This document shows positions 1-15,000 of a stretch of DNA of 64,000 bases, piece after piece. A program made the position numbers and the translations under genes. The stretch is from the NCBI GenBank assembly GCA_905178155.1, contig CAJINV010000010.1, positions 1,222,709-1,286,708 of the forward strand. Direction: 5' to 3'. The notes under the pieces were generated by a model. The model was not told where the DNA came from. It did not search any database and saw only the letters and a list, made by a program, of their open reading frames with translations. The stretch is from Amoebophrya sp. A120 (lineage: Eukaryota; Sar; Dinophyceae; Syndiniales; Amoebophryaceae). The stretch's first letter is position 1. Every line of letters begins with the position of its first letter.

Positions 1-3000
1 ACGGTCACTGGAGTTGCAACTGCTGGCGCAAGTTCATCTGCCATCGAATTCGCCAGATCGACCGTTGTTTGCACTAGGAAGCAGTCGAGCAAGCAGCCGT
101 CGATTCCGAACGCGAAGATCAGACTTCCGAATGCTTTTCTACCCCACCTTCCCATGGAAATGCTTCCTGGAGCAAGTGCAAGCGGCTTGGAGAAGCTCGC
201 GAATATGCTTCCAGCCTGGAAATACGGCGACAGGCGGGAGTTCAGCTGTGATTTGGGGTACAAGACGAAGTGGGACCAGAGTCAGGCCTTCAACATCGTC
301 TACGATTTAGCGCAGGACGGGGAGTTAGATTACTTCGTGACAAAAGCGGACAGTGCTGCTACAGCACCAACAAGCACGAGTCCTGGAGGAGCCACAACGT
401 TCTCAAAGCCAGCTTCTACCGCCAGCACCATCTTGGAACGGTTCGACGAATCGAAAAGCAATGACTACTGTGTGAAACTTATCAACTACTGTCCGCCCAT
501 GCAGCAAACCGAGGATTTGACACCAAGAGTCGTTCCTAACAGTGCAACAATCTTAGTGTCCGACGCGGTCGAGGGGATAAACGCGGCTGGTGCTCCGAGT
601 AAAAGGGTGCTAGGGGATAAAGCGGAGTTGCAGTGCGCGAAACCGTACGCGTTTGAGATTGTCGAAGCGAAGATGTCGAAGAAACAAGTGCTGCAGCTGA
701 AGAAAGTTGCGAAAGGACAAAGCAAGCTGCAACTCACCTGTGTTGCGAAAACCGCAAGTGTTGGTGAGTGGGTGTTTGACGATAAAAGCATGAACGAGAA
801 GGATTTGAAGTGCGTACCGGTTTCCGACTACTGCCCAGATCTGCGAGGGTTCGTCAGCGCCACGAAGCAAATCGCAAGTCAGCTGGACACAACCGCGGTG
901 ATAAAGCAGCAAAGTTGGCGCGGGCGGTCGTTGCCAGAAGAGTGGGCGGAGCGGGAATATTTTACGGATTCGGTTTACCAATTGAAGTGCAAAACAGGGT
1001 TGGAACTGGTTCCAGTGCTGCAAACAGCGACGACTTCAGGTGGTGGAACAACTGCAGCAACCGCTGGAGATGAGAGGACACTTGCCACAGGACCTGGACT
1101 TAATTCTGCCGTGTTATCTTTTGAAACAACGGTAGAGTGCAATGAGAGGGAGACGCAATACGTTTTAAAAACAGCAAGCTCCTCGAGCAAGCCGCTAAAA
1201 CTCACTGCCGACACCCAGCTCTGCCGGCCGATTTCAAACTACTGCAAACCCATGTCCACCGAGCAGATCCAAATCAAAGTGTTGTCTGTCGGGGACTTTT
1301 CTGGGTACAACGATCGAATTGCGTTTTCCCTCAAAGGAGCAAAGTTGGGCGAAGTTATCGAAATGGAAAACAACAAGATCTGCCTCCATGGTTTCGGATC
1401 TTATCGACCTAATTCGGTGGATGCAAACAAGAAAATCAACTTTCAGTGCCAGGAAGACGGTAGCTTCTCCGGGTTGGAACAGGTGAACTGCCAACCGCAC
1501 CAGTGCACGGCCTTGGAACATCTACGGGCAGCGAAAGGAGTAAGTAGGAACTTCATCCAGGTGTCGCCAGACCCCAACTCGAAGGAACATTTGAAATTCA
1601 TGGAAACGTTGGAATTAGAGTGTCTCAGCGGGTACCAGAATTCTGAGAATTCCTTCACGAAACAGTGCTCCTGTTCCGCGTCGGCTGACAATAGCAAGGG
1701 AGTGTTGGTTGAGAACCCGAATAGCAATCATGGGTCGTCTGCAGAAACAGATCAACAAGACGCCTGTTCAAAATTAGAAACAGGCGACACAAGCTCGATT
1801 TGCGCGGAAGAAAACTTGAACTTCTGCCCCGCGGTAGATGTCGCTGCGGCCACAGCTGATAGTACTGTTTCACAAGAAGAAAGCTTCATCGTGGAAGCCA
1901 CCGTTCCGAGCGGGAAATACCAACAAGAAACCACCCTGAGCTGCAAACCCGGCTACGTGTTTGCGAGTACGAGTGACGATGCTCTGACTAGCGACTCTTC
2001 GCAAAGGAACAAGAAGCGTGGGTCTTGGGGAATCAGGAACAAGTCAAAAACAGTGGCTCTCTCAGACAAAAAACAACTGATCTGCGGCGGTCCGTCCATG
2101 CCGTACGAATCAAAAATCCGGCATTCTGGGTCTTGGTTTCCAGAAATCAGCACGTTGAAATGCGAGAAAAACCCTGATTTTTGCCCCGAATTGAAACCAA
2201 TCCCGAACGGGCAAGTTCTTTCCTTAACCGATGAGAAAAAGCTGCATTCCGTTATAACCCGCTCAGGTGTTACAATCTCAAACGTTACAATAGAATCTGG
2301 GATTTGTCTTGCATGATGAACATGACAGACTCGGACAGCATTCCACTTTCTGCAATACAAATTTCGCCAGATTGTAGTGCGGATTGGGACTCCAGAACTT
2401 GTCATGCGCAATCCTATGAGAGTCGGTTGGATCATGCAATCTTGCATCACAGATTTCGATATTCTATATGTAACGTTTGAGATTGTAACACCTGAGCGGG
2501 TTATATCCGTCGCAACGCTGAAGTGCGACAACGGCTACGAGGTCGCTTCGATCGGCGGCGTGGAAACGATATGCATTGCAAATATGTCTGGGTCTGGAAG
2601 GTTGGAACTTGTGACGCTATTTCTGCATTCTGAAAAAATCTGTATCTGTATTGCATGACCTTGACCAGCAAGGTGAGGGGTCCAGCTTGTGCGACATGGA
2701 GAGGGCATTTCTCATGCGGAATAGGCATCGGGAAGCCCCCTAAAAATCTGCGATGCTAGGTCATGCATTAGAGGCATCATGGGTCATGCAAAATATGCAG
2801 GACAAACCTGGCCATCTTCCAGACCCAGATATTTTTGCATTCGATAAACGACCGCGGTCTGCAATTCTCAAGCGGTGTGGGAGAGATTAGAAACGTTTTC
2901 CTGCAGTAGAATCGCGAACTATTGCTTAGCGGGAGAAGCGTTGCAGTCGCTGGAAAACGGGAATCTAAAAACTTTGGAAAAGAACAAGTTACTCGTTCTT

Positions 3001-6000
3001 CCTATCAACGAGCAATTGAAGCAAATCAACCGCGCGGACTACTGCGCCCCCGGCTACAGCTTTCCGGGGGAGGATATCCTGTGCAAAAGTATCGTACTCG
3101 TAGTAATCGCAAACATGCATTACAAATCTTGCTCTTAAGGCAAATCCGCATCACAAATTTTACTTCTCATGCTGTAATGCATTTATACGAGTACGATACT
3201 TTTGCAATGCATAGAGGAGATGCCAGTTTGCAAAGAGGGGGACGAGAAAAGCGGGAAGTTGGATCCGTTGCCTTTTTGTACCCAATCGGCGGACTTCTGT
3301 CCGGCGGTGTCTTCATTGAAGTCTATGGTAGAATCGATCCCCGCCGGCGTGAAGGACGGAAAAGCGGTCGTGAAGTGCAGCGCCGGGTATGTTGTCACCG
3401 GGGAGTTGCTGGCGGGGAGAGTAGAGACCGGCGCCAGAACAGAGGACGTCGACATGCAACTAGATATCACCTGTCAAATGCTCTCCACTTCCACCAAAGG
3501 CGGGAAATGGAGTCCGGATCCGAAAAAAGTTTGCGAATTGAGGAAAAATTACTGCGGCGAATTGCAGGTGAAAAATGGGTTCATGCAAACAGGTGGAATA
3601 AAGCAAGGGGAAGGTCAACAGATGAAAGTGAAAAAGCTCGGGGAACAAGCGATTGCCGTCTGCAACCCGGGGTATGAAATCGCGAATGGGAAGTCGAATA
3701 AGCACAACTGTGTGACTGATGGGTTGAAACAGGGGAAATACCAGCCGGAAAGGGCGACATGTGTGAAGATCAAGAATTACTGCCCCCCACTGTACAATAA
3801 CGAGGAAAATCACTGGGTGACGGACGTGCAGTCCGGCGCCCTGGGGGAAGAGGCGAAAATTTCCTGCGAGGCCGGGTACATGTTTCCATTTGCTGTTTCG
3901 AAAATCGGCAGTGCAGAAGCTGATGCCGGTTCAACAGAAGACTTCATTTTCGAACACACAATCACCTGCGCGCTCCCAGGTGGTGGCGAGTCAGCAGGCG
4001 CACAACTTATTCCTGGCGGAACCGCATCTTCACCTGGAACTACATTCGCCAACCCATCAACTTTCAACGACGAAGAAGGTTTTTGGACCAACGTGAAGCA
4101 CTGCGTCCCCGTTCCGGACTATTGTCCGAAAAACGTAGAGCTGCATGACGAGAACAAACGACCAATGAAAATTCTCAAGTCCGGCTTATCAAATGTAAAA
4201 ATGTCTGGGTCTGGAAGAATGCAACTTGTCATGCTGCATTTGGATTCAAGAAAAATCTGTATTGCATGAGTACCAAAAGGAATGTAATTTTTGCTACGCG
4301 GAGAGGGCATTTTTCATGCGGAATAGGCATCCAGAAGCTCTGAAAAAATCTGTGATGCTAGGGCATGCATCACAGACATCAGGGCTCATGCAAAACGTGC
4401 ATGACAAGTGTCAGAATGTTCCAGACCCAGACATTTTTGCATTTGATACGGCTCGATCTCCGATGATCTCTTCGCTTCTGATGTCCAATGCCTCAACCCC
4501 GCGTACACGAAACTCAAAGAGTCCCGCGGCAGTATCTGGCGGGGGCAGAGCTTATCCCTGCACAAGAAAGCGGCAGTCTGTCTTGCGGACAAACAGAAAA
4601 TTGGGAAGTGGGAGATTTACGGGAAGTGCGAGAAAGCGGAGAATTTTTGCTTCTCCAGCGAGGAAACAGATAAACACTTAACGTGTGAGAAACTGCCGGC
4701 GCTTCAGTTTGAACAGTCCGCGTCTGTGACGATCTGCGCGAAGGGGTATCTGGAGGAATCGGTGCTCGATTGGGAGGTGAAATTAACGTGCTCCGAGCAA
4801 GCGAAGGGGGCTTCCTCACCTTCTCCCACCTCATCGCAAACACAAGACGACGATGATGACATCTCGAACCGTGGGCAGTACCGCGTGACCGGGGTGCACA
4901 GTGAGAGGAAGCACATTAGTGACGGATCGATCTTGGATGGAAGTAAACTGAAATGCTTCGCGTCCAAGACCTACTGTCCGGATTTCAAGCATATGAAATG
5001 TAAAAATGTCTGGGTCTGGAAACTTGTGCTGCTGGGTGGCGTCTCATGATGAGGCTACAAATGCTGGCTCAGCATGACAAGTTTCTGAGGTCCTAGGTGT
5101 TGCCTAGTCTGCATGACAAACTGCGCTTCTGCATCACAGAAAAACGGAGCTCTTGGGTAATGTGCATGACAGATTTAAGAGTCATGCCAGACACGCATGA
5201 CAAACATGAATTCTTCCAGACCCAGACTACACTTTTACATTTGATAAAGCACGTCCCAGTTGTCCCAAGGAGAAAAGGGTTGCCGAAGGAAATGGAATTC
5301 CCGAGGTTGTTGAATTCCAGATTTCCTATAAAAGAACTCTGCGCGATCGGGTACGAGCCCGCGAACCCGGAGGAGGACTACCTTGTCTGCACCGAAGACA
5401 GGTATGCGCAGGGGAAATGGCTGGTGTCGAATTCACTCGAGTTGACGAGCAAACAGAAAAAAGCGAAACAGGATCAATACAATTGCGAGGCGATTCAAGA
5501 TTGGTGTCCGGAAGTTCTCGATGTCGAGAAAAACACGATCAGCAGCTCAAAAATCGCAGCCACCGCGCAAATCACCTGTCAACCGGGGTTTACGACGAGC
5601 TTTTTGTTCCAAAACAGCAAATTGAGGTGCATGGAAAAGCGGAAGTGGGGGTATTTGAAAATTGTGGATCCGAGTAAGTATCAACAAAGCACGTCTATGG
5701 CTGGTACTACGCGAGGGATGAATATCCCACGAACAAAGTGTTACAGTTACACATTTGTACGTGAATTCAGCAACACAAATTTCTCTGCATGAGAGAGAAA
5801 ACTTGTAATGCAGAATTTCTACGGGAAAACACCTATGAAACGAGGCTCCTATGCATATCCTGCATGACAGAGCTTGTCTGTCTTGCTTGGCCTGCAACCC
5901 AATGTGTAACTGTAACACTTTTTTCTCGCGATAATGAACAATATTTTTGGCGATTTTGACCTGTTTGGATTCGGGGGGACAACGGCGAACGGATATGCAG

Positions 6001-9000
6001 TGCAAACGTAATTTGGTAGTCGCACTAGTAAATTGTAACCATGCATAACAAATCTCATGTCTTAGCCAGATCCGCATTCCAAATTGCATTTTTTCTCTTG
6101 GAAAATTTGTATTGCAATTTTATCTACAAGAACTACTACGATATTTTTGCAATGCATAACGGACAGAGAGCTGGTGGTGCAACTGCAGTGACCATTGACG
6201 ATGAAAAAATCCGGGATGACCGTCTGCCGCCCGGGGTGAAAATGATGTATTTCGAAGGCGTTCAAGCGCACCAAAATAATCCGAGCAGTACAGACAGTAT
6301 GGGACCACAAGCCGCAGTCGTGTTGACCGATGCGACCCCAGGCAGCACACCGGGCGAAGATCGCGAGGTATCCTGAGCGAAAACGTCCCCTGCGCAAAAA
6401 CGTTCTAGAAAATGCTTCTCATGGGGCCCCGCATGAGAAAAATTTTACGCATGCTGATTTGCATGACAACGTATGAAATGGGGACGTTTTTGGATAGGAT
6501 ACGAGGACGATCTTCTGTGCGAGAAGAAGGAAGACTACTGTAAAGCAGTCCAAGAGCAGTCCTTCAGTATCGAGCCCGGGCTGATCAACGAAGTAAAATC
6601 TGTGGTTTGCGCCGATGGCTACGAACCCTTTGCCGCGGTGAAAATTGTACCTGGATCGATGGAACAAGTGGAAGACACTGGTGTTCCAAATATCAACAGC
6701 CAGATCGGACAGGAGGAGGACGACGCAGAAGTTTCATCTCCCGTGATTATCACTGCGAAGCCAAAAGAGCACCAGGTCCGCTGCGCACCGTCCGCCAAGG
6801 ATCCCCAAAACCTCGGAGAATATTTCGGCACCGACCTGAAAAAAGCGTGCGTGCCCAAGAAGAATTACTGCCCCGATTTGTCGAAGATTGTGGATCCAAC
6901 GACGGGCGAGAAGACGTTGCTCACACCGTTGCAAAACAGCCAGATCAACGAGGAGAAGAAGGTGAGTTGCGCCGTCGGGTATGGTTGTGCGGAATGTAAT
7001 ATGAAAAGGCAATTTTTGTTGAAATGCGTATCAAGCATAAGCAACGTAATTTCATCATCAAATGCAGCATCTTCGGGTACTACCGATGTTATTACCGGTC
7101 AGTGGCAATTAGCGGAGAAGTCCATGCGAGGGAACAAGCCGATTTTTGAAAACCGGAACCCTTGCAAGCCGATCGTCAGCTACTGTCCAAAGGACCCGCA
7201 GTTGGCGCCGTTCGGCGGGCCGGTTACGAAGGAAATTGAGATCTTCGACTTGAAAAAGCAGCTCGGGGAAAACTTCTGCAAAAACGACGAAGATATCGGG
7301 TTCCGGCTGAATCCGAATGAGGCACCGATCCGGGCGGAGTTGAGCGGGCCGCTGGGTGGTAGAAGTACAACTGGTTTGACGACTTCTATCGACGAAAGTA
7401 ATAGTGCCCTGCCAGCTCCACCGGCCCCTTACATTCTGCAGTGCAAGCCGAAATCGGATCAAGTCGGCGAATGGCGGGTAAGAGTCACCGCTTTCCCCAG
7501 CATCCCGCCGATCGCATTGTCCGATTTCAAACTTTGCTTACCGGCGAGTTGTGGGGCGAATGTCGTTACTTACAGCGGATTCGGGCCGACGAAGGAGGAA
7601 ACGGGGACGAAGAAGTTTCCGAAGGGGAGTGTTGAGAAAATCCAGTGCCCGGTTGGGTTTTCTTTGAAGAAGGACTTGGAGAGTTTGATTGAACAGATTT
7701 TTCCAGCGACCACGACAGGAGAAAAAAACTCAAAAACCGACAACAATAAGAATAAACTCCAAGCCACACTGAACAGAGACACTAACACCGTCGAGCTTCG
7801 CTGCAGCCAGCACATTGAAAAGCCGACGGAAGATTTTCTCTCCTCCGCACTCGATCCCGACTTCTACTGCGAGCCGAAGAGTTGCCAAGCGGGAAAGATC
7901 ACGAACGGGGAGATTCTCGACACGCACATTTTCGGCGAGCGCGTCTTCCCGAAATGCGATCTGGGTTTCGCGGGGAAGCCCTGCATGTGTGCGGCGAATG
8001 GGGAATTCGTGTACTTGCCGGCGACGACAAATGAGAAAAACAACGACAAATTCGGCGGAGAATTCGAAGAGGAAGAGGAGGAACGGAACAGGCCGTGGAA
8101 TTTCTTCGGCGGCTTCGGCAGTGGGGGAAAAACCGTCGATACAACCGCCGTGTTGCAGCAGGCGGACACGGCGGGAACGAGTTTAGAGCCTTGTGCGTGT
8201 AAGCTGTCCAAGTCTTTTTGCAACGAGCGGTCGGTCCCAGATTTACCCTTGCAGGGGAGGAGATTGACAGGTTTGGGCGATCAACCTGATGTAGCGCCTG
8301 GTCTTCAAAAGCAAAACCAGCGCCAGGCCGCTGTACAGGAACCTCGAGGCTTGCGGTTGAGACGTCGGCTGTTTGGAGACGAGGAACAAGGAAATCAGAT
8401 CGTCGCGGGGGCCGGCGGGGACAGGAAGATTTACGGCTCCTTCCGCCCCTCCATTGACGCGGCACTGGCGGAGACGAGGTACTATCACTGTCCGGATAAC
8501 ATGGTTTTGCCGAATAACCAGCATTTTGTCGAGGTGAAATGCATCGAACCGACGGAATCAACAAGCAAATCGAAGAAAGACCAGCATAAACGAGTGCAAA
8601 GCACGTCGAGTCCCATCGGGCAATATGTCCTCTCCACCACGAACGAGAAGTTTGATTTGAAGAATTACCAGTGCTCCGCCCAGCGGTGCCCGGAGTCCTT
8701 GGAGCAGTTGAAAAAAGTCGGTTACGAAATCCTCGACACGAAAGACAACACCTGCAGCGACGTATCCACTACAAATATGTCTGGGTCTGGAATAAAAGAG
8801 CGAATTTGTGATGCATGTTGCAGCCGCCCACACAAAAATCTGTGTTGCATGTCTTGCACAAGATCCCCACTTCTGACCATGTTGCCGAGAAGCGATTTGT
8901 CATGCAGACTAGGTATCACCATTTTTCACCAATAGGAGGCAGAACCTGTGATGCTAAGCCCTGCATTCCAGATTTTGTTGAGCTTGGAAAAATTGCATGA

Positions 9001-12000
9001 CAAATCTCGCAATCTTGCAGACCCAGACATGCGTGCTATCCATACGCCTCCGTCGGGGGCATCTGCCAGCTCCGCTGCGAGGGGGCGGACGAAGCTTGGG
9101 AGGTGTTTACGTGCAGTGACAGCGGAGAAAATGTTTCGGATCAGAGTCATGTTGGCGGAGGCTCGGCAGGACAGCAGGGGGCCGCTTCTACTAGCAAAAA
9201 CAAGTACAGCTGGGTCTCGAAGGACACGAAGGTAAAGTACAAGATCGATCTGAACCGCTGCCAGTCGCCGATCACGCTGATGTATCAAATGCAAAAATGT
9301 CTGGGTCTGGAAGAATGCAAGTTTGTCATGCTTGTCTGGCATGACTCCAGAATCTGTGTTGCATAGGCACGAAAAGGCCCTCGAACCTGTCATGCAAAAA
9401 CGCAGTTTGCCATGCGGAATACGTAAGACGTGGCAGCCAAAGGGTTTGTCATGCATAGCTGCGTACTGCAGTGCTTCTATCATTCACTTTTAGCATTACA
9501 AGTTTCCAGACCCAGACATATTTGCAGTCCATATGATGCTGCAAGACGCGATGACGAAGGAACCTGTTACGTTCAGCCAAATCGACTCTATATCCTGTGC
9601 AAAAGTATCGTACTCGTATTGCAATCATGCATTACAAATCTTTCTCTCCAGGTAAATCAGCACTACAAATTTTATTTCTCATGCTGAGGAAATTTGTGAT
9701 GCATTTATAAGAGTGCGATACTTTTGCAGTGCATACTCTATCGAGATTGAGAACGAACTCTACGGGAACCGAAACCTCCAGATCAACACGAAGCAGTTGG
9801 CGAAGAAAAACCGCGCCGTTTTCACGTGGCAGCAGGGCGACGTGGGGCAGTTGGTTTTGTCCCCGAAGCAAACCGCGGAGGCGCAGACCGGGATTCAGTT
9901 CAAGCAGGCCAGTCAGCAGTACGGTGAGCAATTTATCGCGAAGGATTTGGCGAATCCAAACCGGAAAATGCTGTTGTTCCTTCTGGACCGGGTTATGGAC
10001 CACGGAGACGTCAACGAAGACTGCACGTTCGCCGGGGAAATTTCCTCCTTCCGCGCGGTGCTCTGGTGGGACCAGTACCCGAAAGATTTGGATCTGTACG
10101 CGACCTACATGGAGTGCATCGACCAGGTGTACGATCTAGAAACCGCGATTGCGGATTCCCACGAGTTCCTCTCCTTCGGGGAAACAAAATCGACCTCGAA
10201 GGGCGGGCAGAGCAACGGTGACGGGCAGGTCCACATCAACTACCCGCGGATCACTGACGATGCGATTGAGGCGGACTCAGGTACCGCGGGGAAAACGACA
10301 GACCTGTGGATCTGGTCGGTCAACCCCACGCCAAGTTACGCGATTTCGTACCAAATGGGTTTAGTCGTTGGGAAATCGGGAAAGCCGGTGTACAGCCGGG
10401 CCACGGGGACGGGGCATCCTTATCCTGTGTAAAACCGTCCCCACCTCCCCGTGGTCAAAATGGCAGATCTGCTACACAAGTCAAGAAGGTTTTGCTGTTG
10501 CGCATGACAAGTGTAGTCGCGCGCAGCTGGTGGAGTAGCTGGTGCAGTCTGTCGCATTGCAAGTCAATTTTTTTATGCTGATTCGAGCATGACAAATTTC
10601 CTGATAGTGTTGGAAATGCCCGTTGTATATTGAGGTGCGCATGAGAGACAATTTGGGCACGCAGATTTGCATGACAAGCATGGGATGTTGGGGACGCTTA
10701 TTGTCAGGATAATCCCCGGGAATTCGCCACGGATGAGTTTGACGAGCTGAAAAAATGGTACAAAATATCAAACAAAAAAAGTTCGTCACGATCACTCATG
10801 CGCAGTTTTGCAATACAAAACTTTCTGTCATGCGTCAAAATGCATCACGGCCAAACTTCAGAAGGGGTTTCCTTTGAGTGTTTCTGCAATACAAGAAAAA
10901 CCTGTGATGCTGGAAAAGTTTCTCATGCAAAGCCTGCAAGTTAGTGACTGTGACAAACTTCTTGCCTTCCATACAAAAAGTACCCAGACGTGGAAAAATT
11001 GCCGTCTTTTTACCTCCCGTTCGCGAAAGGGATATCAAATGCAAAAATGTCTGGGTCTGGAAGAATGCAACTTGTCATGCTAAATCTGGATCATGTATTA
11101 AAAATCTGTGTTGCATGATTTCCAAAAGCTGTCCACTTTTGACCTAATCGAGAGGCAGTTTCTCATGCAGGATAGGCATGATAGAACTCTCACAGAATCT
11201 GTCATGCTATTTCCTACATACCAGGCCTCATGGGTCATGAAAAACCTGCATGACAAGTCTGGCACTCTTCCAGACCCAGACATTTTTGCATTTGATAAGG
11301 GAGCAGTGGTGGCATCAACTCTGGTGCAGCTGCAGGCGGAGCTGCTACTGCAGGAGACGACGAAGGCGGCGTCTCCTCTGGGTCGGAGAGCGATAGTAGT
11401 CCCGGGGCCCCGGGAGCAGGTGGGGCAGGAACAACATCTTCGCAGAACACCGTGATGAAAAAGCAGGACCTCGCCGCGCGGAAGCACCGGGCGGCTTTTG
11501 GCAACCCCATGACCTTCTTCGCGGACAAGAAATTCGAGAAATTCAAGCACTACGCGACTTTAGATATCCGCGAAGCCGGCTACGACGTTTGCCCGATCGT
11601 GTCCTGTGCTTCTAAACTGCAGGAGTTGCGGTCGAGCAACAAGAAAGTGGCCATGTTTGACAAGAAAAACTGCGTGCCCACGATCAACCAGCGGTCAAAG
11701 TGGGTCTCCTGGATTATCGCAAGAAAAAACTGTTTCGCTGTGAACTTGTGATGCAGAGAATGGGGCACAGAACGAGCTGTCTTGCTACACCTGCAAGACA
11801 TTGGATTTTTTAGTGTGTTTTCACTTGGCAAGCGCGCATGCCAAATATTTGGTGTCATGTGTAACTTGTGATGCCGATCTTGCAAGATCATCACAGTGAA
11901 GCAGTTTTTTCGTGGGATATGGATCAGCCCGCTCTTATATGCTCTGCAAAAGTATCGTACTCGTAGCAATTGCTGTTATGCATGACAAATCTCTTTTCCA

Positions 12001-15000
12001 AGGTAAAACAGCATTACAAATTTCATTTGTAATGCTAAGTCGATTTGTAATGCAATTACTATATATTATATTCATGCGAAAAAAGAGGTAGACAGAGGGT
12101 AAACAAGAGGTGGCCGAGAGGTCAAAAAGAGGTCAAAAGAGGTAAAAAAGAGGTCGACAGAGGTGGAGAGGTGGCGCGGGACCCCTTTCGAGAGGGTCGG
12201 CGAGAGGGTGCGCGAGTATAGCCCGCCGAAGGACCCACCTTAAGGCGGCGCCTAAGTGCCTCAGAGGGTGCAGAGAGGTCACAAAGAGGGGGCGCGAGAG
12301 GTCGACAGAGGTCGAGAGAGGTGGCGCGAATAAGGGCCAACCTCTCGCGCACCCTCTCGGCCACCTCTGGGCCACCTCTGTCGACCTCTACCCTCGAGTA
12401 TAGCCGGACTATTAGCGGGGACCCCCAAAAGAGGTAAAAAAGAGGGTCTGCGAGAGGTCTGCGAGAGGGTAAAGACACAAAGTAGCGGGCGCGAATCCGC
12501 ATGGGAGTCCCCATATTTAGCGTCGCAGGCTCTTCGCGGACTTGTTTTGTCCGGCGCCTGTCCCCACCACCCTCTCGCGCACCCTCTCGCGCCACCCTCT
12601 CGCGTCACCCTCTCGCGCACCCTCTCGCGCCACCCTCTCGCATCACCCTCTCGCGCACCCTCTCGCGCCACCCTCTCGCGCGACCCTCTCGCGCCACCCT
12701 CCCGCGCCACCCTCTCGCGGCGGGCGGCTTCTGTTCGCCCCCGGTGTTCTTTGCAGTTGCTCCCTGCGCAGAGCGCCCACAGGCGCGGGAGGCGCGCAAG
12801 TAGTCCTGCGGGTTGGCGCGGCGCAAACTCCAGTATGCTTCGTTGCGCACAGGCCCGTGGCGTTGTGGTCCGATCGGCAAACTGTCTTGCCCCGGTCCAA
12901 CAGCCTTGCGCTCCGGCGGCAGCCGGAGCATGGCTGGTTCATACTAGTACGATACTTTTGCAGTGCATATCTTAATGCATCTGGAGACCACGTACGACCG
13001 GAAATTGAGCGGCGGTGGGGCCGCAAAACTATATGCATTGTAAAAATGTCTGGGTCTGGAAGGTTGGAACTTGTAATGCTAGCTTTCCATACCTAGAAAA
13101 TCTGTATTGCATAACCAACAAAAGTCGCAGCCTCTTTTGTCAGGCAAAAACGCAGTCTCTCATGCGGATTGCCTATGAGAAAGCGTTTTGGGAAGTTGTC
13201 ATGCCGGACTGCATTCGAAAGTGTTTTCATCATGCACATTTTAGCATCACAAGTTTCCAGACCCAGACACTTTTTGCATTTCATAAACTACCTGCAGTAG
13301 TACAGTCTTCTTCGTCCGCAGATACTGAAAAGTTTTTCACCACTCGGCTGCAGAAAAGTCTGCAGGTTGAGCAGGAGAAGAAGCGTTTGTTGGTAGAGAA
13401 GGGTCAATTGAACAAGAAAACTTACGAAAAATTCTTGAAATCCATGTCCATGTGGAAGGCCAAGGGGAACAGTAAGAGAGTGCACAGCTTGCCCTCTCCC
13501 TCACTTGTCATGCAAAACCCCGAATCCAAGCGCTTCCCGGTGGCACTGTTTGCATGACACATTCTGGAAACCCAAACAGTACTACACGACGCGCATGAAT
13601 TATTTGTCATGCACATGCTCTACGTGTGCTCGGTTTCTATTGCTGTTCATGCAATACAAACGAGGGGGATGGGGAGTTGTTGTGCACTCTCATAAACAGT
13701 CGCTTGGAGTTAGAAGTGGACCACCGCGACGGCTTCGGCCCGGAGACGATCACGATGACCAATGTGCCTCTATCCTGTGCAAAAGTATCGTACTCGTATT
13801 GCAGTCATGCATTACATTAAGTTAAATCCGCATCACAAATTTTATTTCTCATGCTGAGGAAATTTGTAATGCATTAGCATTTATACGAGTGCGATACTTT
13901 TGCAGTTCATAGCCTCCGGGGCTGTATAAATTCGGCGTGCACGCTTTTACGGAAGATATGTACTTGCGGGATGCGACGCCGACGGTAGTTATGGGTTCTT
14001 CTATATAATTCCAACAGTTACAGTATCAGTACCATGAGAACATCAAAGCCAAACTCTGAAGCTGCAAGATTAAGCATGAGAAGAACTCGCTTCGGAAAAA
14101 CAAGAGCAATTTTCTTTCGTACGATATTTTTCCCCTATAAAAATGACCAGGTGAAGTTTTGGTTTGGCGACACGGTGTTGATTCATTGCAAACTTGACCG
14201 CGACTCCTGCGACGACCCTCAATATTCGGATGTCCGCTGGTGGAGCGTCGCGACGGTCCTTATCCCCTAAAAATGTGCCATCCCCATCCGATTTGTCATG
14301 CAAAGCATATAGGAAACTCTGTGTCTGTCATGCAGAAAATGGATGGGGAGCATTAATTTTCACCCAATAGTCATCGTGGAAGAGCTCCCGACGAAGACCA
14401 CCGACCCGGTAAGCAAGCAGCAGAAGCATATCCTATGTAAACACCGTCCCCATCCCAGCCATAGTCAAGATGGAAAATCTGCTATACAAATCAAGCAGAT
14501 ATGGTTGCTGCGCATGACAAGTTTGGCTCCGTAGTGAAATTCTGTTTAGCTAGCTCCAGCAGCATCACAGATCTAGAATATCATGCTGATTCGAGCATCA
14601 CAAATTTCAAAACGCGACGAGAAAACGCTTCTCATGGGGCTTTGCATGAGAAACATTACTATCTATTATATTCATGCGAAAATATGGGTTTGGAGAGGGT
14701 AGACGAGAGGTGGCGGGGAGGTGGAAAAGAGGTCAAAAGAGGTGAAAAAGAGGTCGACAGAGGTGGAGAGGTGGCGCGGGAGGTCATTCGGGAGGGTGGC
14801 CGAGGGGTGGCGCGAGTATAGCCCGCCGAAGGGGTCGCCCTTTGGGGCCGCTAAGGGCCTCGGAGGGTGCAGAGAGGTAAAAAAGAGGGCAAGCGAGAGG
14901 TGGACAGAGGTGCCGAGAGGTTGCGCGAATAAGGGGACCCCTCTCGCGGACCCTCTTGGCCACCTCTCGGCCACCTCTGTCGCCCTCTACCCGCGAGTAT

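Noticed and set aside
2570-2846. Treating the MSGSG-type ORF ends as real protein C-termini
   Set aside because: Many frames end in the same NVKMSGSGR or CKNVWVWK peptide because they run into introner ends; excision restores longer frames.
12122-12975. Arg/Pro-rich ORFs of 100-184 codons on both strands
   Set aside because: Produced by the CCCTCTCGCG/GAGAGG repeat arms; the same happens at 14672-15692.
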